The position numbers and the translations under genes were made by a program. A stretch of DNA of 7,302 nucleotides from Spirochaetota bacterium (GTDB lineage: Bacteria; Spirochaetota; UBA4802; UBA5550). Location of the stretch: positions 1 through 7,302 of the forward strand of contig JAKJGD010000093.1 in assembly GCA_022704585.1 (NCBI GenBank), given 5' to 3'. The notes beneath the pieces were generated by a model, which made no database searches, had not been told where the DNA came from, and saw only the letters and a program-made list of their open reading frames with translations. The stretch's first letter is position 1; the number at the start of each line of letters is the position of its first letter. Below, one piece after another: positions 6,098-7,302 of this stretch.

Positions 6098-7033
6098 ATG
6101 AATTTGCATGTTAGAATTATTCTCTTGTTCCTCGTGGGAATGCTTGCATTACCTGTTATATCTCAGGCAGCCGGTATCAGCCTGGGGGTTGCAACATGGT
6201 ATTCGATGTGGGACCCCTACTGGGGAAAATACAAGGCGGGCTTGCAGTTGCCTATCATGCCAATGAGCTCTTTTACTCCACCCGATAATATGTTCAAAGT
6301 TGATGTTAAGCCCAATTTTATGTATGGCCCTGTTTTGTCCGCCCGTCTGCCTGATAATGTTAATTTAATTACAAGATTCATGTATGGGCAATTTAATGCA
6401 CAAAAGAAGGAACAATATTATTTAAACTACCTGGTCATGGATAATATCGGGTTGATCACAAGATATGATGCGGATCTGATGCTTCGCTATCAGTTCCATG
6501 ATATGGTATATCTAAAGACCGGGTTCAAGTATGTTCATTTTAAATACGAAGTGCTTGGATTGTCTTTGAGTTATATTGGTTTTTTTGCCGCCGGTAGAAT
6601 CGAGAAAGAGAACACGTATAATGAGTATGCGCCTTTTGCCGGTTTTGGTGTCATGATACCGGCGGTCAAGGATATGCTTTTCATCGAAATCGATTCCGTT
6701 TTTCAATTCTGCTTTGCTGATGAATCAAATAAACAATTCACGATCGGAAGAACGGAATTCTCCAGCGATATAACCTACATTCCTCCTTATACGAAACGCA
6801 AGAATGTTAAAAAACTCGGTGTCGAAGCCAATTGTAACCTCATATACCGTTTGCCGGTCATCCCCATGAGCATGTCCCTTGGATTCAAATACAATATGTA
6901 CAAGAAACTCGTTGTTGAAAAAGATAAAGCTTTAGAATACGAGCACCAGTATGGCGCTACCGCCTCGGTTGAATATTATTTTGATATCTCTAAGTCGAAA
7001 GCTGGGAACGCTGCATCGCTCAAGCCTGAATAA
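6098..7033 (+). CDS. Predicted outer-membrane beta-barrel protein, function unknown
   Basis: I chose the ATG at 6098 (311 residues) over the GTG at 6083 because the signal peptide begins directly: MNLHVRIILLFLVGMLALPV, with likely cleavage after ISQAA. The mature protein is a series of amphipathic segments with alternating aromatic and polar residues (for example NLITRFMYGQFNA, ADLMLRYQFHDMVYLKTGFKYVHFKYEV, SMSLGFKYNMYKKLVV, YGATASVEYYFDI), as in small outer-membrane barrels of roughly 8-12 strands. The last strand ends at VEYYFDI and is followed by a 14-residue charged tail rather than a terminal aromatic residue. No family is recognised. It lies 99 nt after the protease on the same strand with no clear promoter or terminator between, so co-transcription is plausible. 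It could alternatively be a periplasmic beta-protein. There is no strong ribosome binding site. Confidence 0.65.
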   Translation: MNLHVRIILLFLVGMLALPVISQAAGISLGVATWYSMWDPYWGKYKAGLQLPIMPMSSFTPPDNMFKVDVKPNFMYGPVLSARLPDNVNLITRFMYGQFNAQKKEQYYLNYLVMDNIGLITRYDADLMLRYQFHDMVYLKTGFKYVHFKYEVLGLSLSYIGFFAAGRIEKENTYNEYAPFAGFGVMIPAVKDMLFIEIDSVFQFCFADESNKQFTIGRTEFSSDITYIPPYTKRKNVKKLGVEANCNLIYRLPVIPMSMSLGFKYNMYKKLVVEKDKALEYEHQYGATASVEYYFDISKSKAGNAASLKPE

Positions 7034-7055
7034 TGCCGGTTATTGCGAGGCCTGT

Positions 7056-7302
7056 TTACTGCTGCGCGGTATGATGCTCGATCGGTTTTATCGTGTCGAT
7101 TTCCCTCGATTTGACGCTCATCTCCTCCCGAAGATCATACTCCATCTGCAGGCCCAGCCAGAAATCGGGTGTCGTACCGAAAAACCGGGAAAATCTTAAA
7201 GCCGTGTCCGCGGTAATGCTCCTGCGTTTCTTCAAAATCTGGGAAATTCTCGTGGGCGGGATTTTGGTCTCCTGCGCAAGCCGGTAGGCCGAAAGCTTGA
7301 AG
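7056..7302 (-). CDS. higA: HigA-family antitoxin (XRE helix-turn-helix), C-terminal part, cut by window edge
   Basis: The minus strand is open from 7301 down to a TAA at 7058-7056, giving 81 codons without a start; the N-terminus lies beyond 7302. The protein reads FKLSAYRLAQETKIPPTRIS, then QILKKRRSITADTALRFSRF and FGTTPDFWLGLQMEYDL, which matches the HigA/VapI antidote family closely: the helix-turn-helix (SAYRLAQE...PPTRISQIL) and the conserved ITADTALR and FWLxLQ motifs. Compared with typical members, only about 25-30 N-terminal residues are missing. These antitoxins bind and neutralise a RelE-like HigB toxin and repress their own promoter; higB is usually just upstream, so it would lie right of the window. 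The gene is convergent with the barrel gene, 22 nt apart, and has a GC-richer composition than it. A role as a solitary regulator is possible if no toxin is found. Confidence 0.88.
   Translation of the reverse strand, partial: FKLSAYRLAQETKIPPTRISQILKKRRSITADTALRFSRFFGTTPDFWLGLQMEYDLREEMSVKSREIDTIKPIEHHTAQQ

Noticed and set aside
7030..7056. A terminator between the barrel gene and higA
   Set aside because: Only a 5-bp stem (AATAA/TTATT around TGCCGG) is visible with no T-run, which is too weak to call.
6951..7287. Two plus-strand frames (6951-7199 and 7093-7287) at the right edge
   Set aside because: They overlap the HigA-family coding sequence on the minus strand, whose motifs are unmistakable.

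Overview
The window reads as a GC-rich bacterial chromosome with an AT-richer accessory stretch in its right half. The left part carries the end of a Bat (Bacteroides aerotolerance-type) operon and a convergent mazG gene. The gene content (Bat proteins, a secreted subtilase with a possible relaxed lipobox, a beta-barrel outer-membrane protein) means a Gram-negative, diderm organism. A spirochaete is my best guess, but a deltaproteobacterium or another diderm phylum cannot be excluded; no rRNA or tRNA is present to settle it.

Layout. Positions 1-673: 3' part of a TPR protein of the BatC/BatE type, entering from the left edge. Positions 657-2327: BatD-like membrane protein, overlapping the TPR gene by 17 nt with a strong ribosome binding site inside the upstream gene. 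Positions 2342-2442: a run of five 17-bp tandem repeats whose last copy is followed by an inverted copy, forming a 32-bp palindrome between the convergent batD and mazG. Positions 2441-3220 (minus): mazG, a two-domain nucleoside triphosphate pyrophosphohydrolase. Positions 3221-4012: about 790 bp with no convincing gene but many structured repeats: a palindrome containing TATAAT on both strands, a dispersed hairpin of the 'CCCGCGAAAGCGGG' kind, a long imperfect hairpin, and a perfect 48-bp palindrome at 3540-3587 that shares 36 bp with the one at the end of mazG.

Just right of the 48-bp palindrome the base composition drops clearly. Positions 4013-5998 encode a secreted S8 (subtilisin-like) protease with a roughly 150-residue insertion before the catalytic serine. 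Positions 6098-7033 encode a predicted outer-membrane beta-barrel protein of unknown function. The two may be co-transcribed from a promoter near 3840-3870. Finally, the right edge (7056-7302, minus) holds the C-terminal 81 codons of a HigA-type antitoxin. It has no start codon inside the window and composition closer to the left half; its toxin partner would lie beyond 7302.

Functionally there are three unrelated blocks: an envelope/stress Bat operon with the housekeeping gene mazG, an AT-rich secreted protease plus barrel pair that looks like accessory or lineage-specific cargo, and the edge of a toxin-antitoxin locus. The most unusual DNA is the palindrome/tandem-repeat family flanking mazG.
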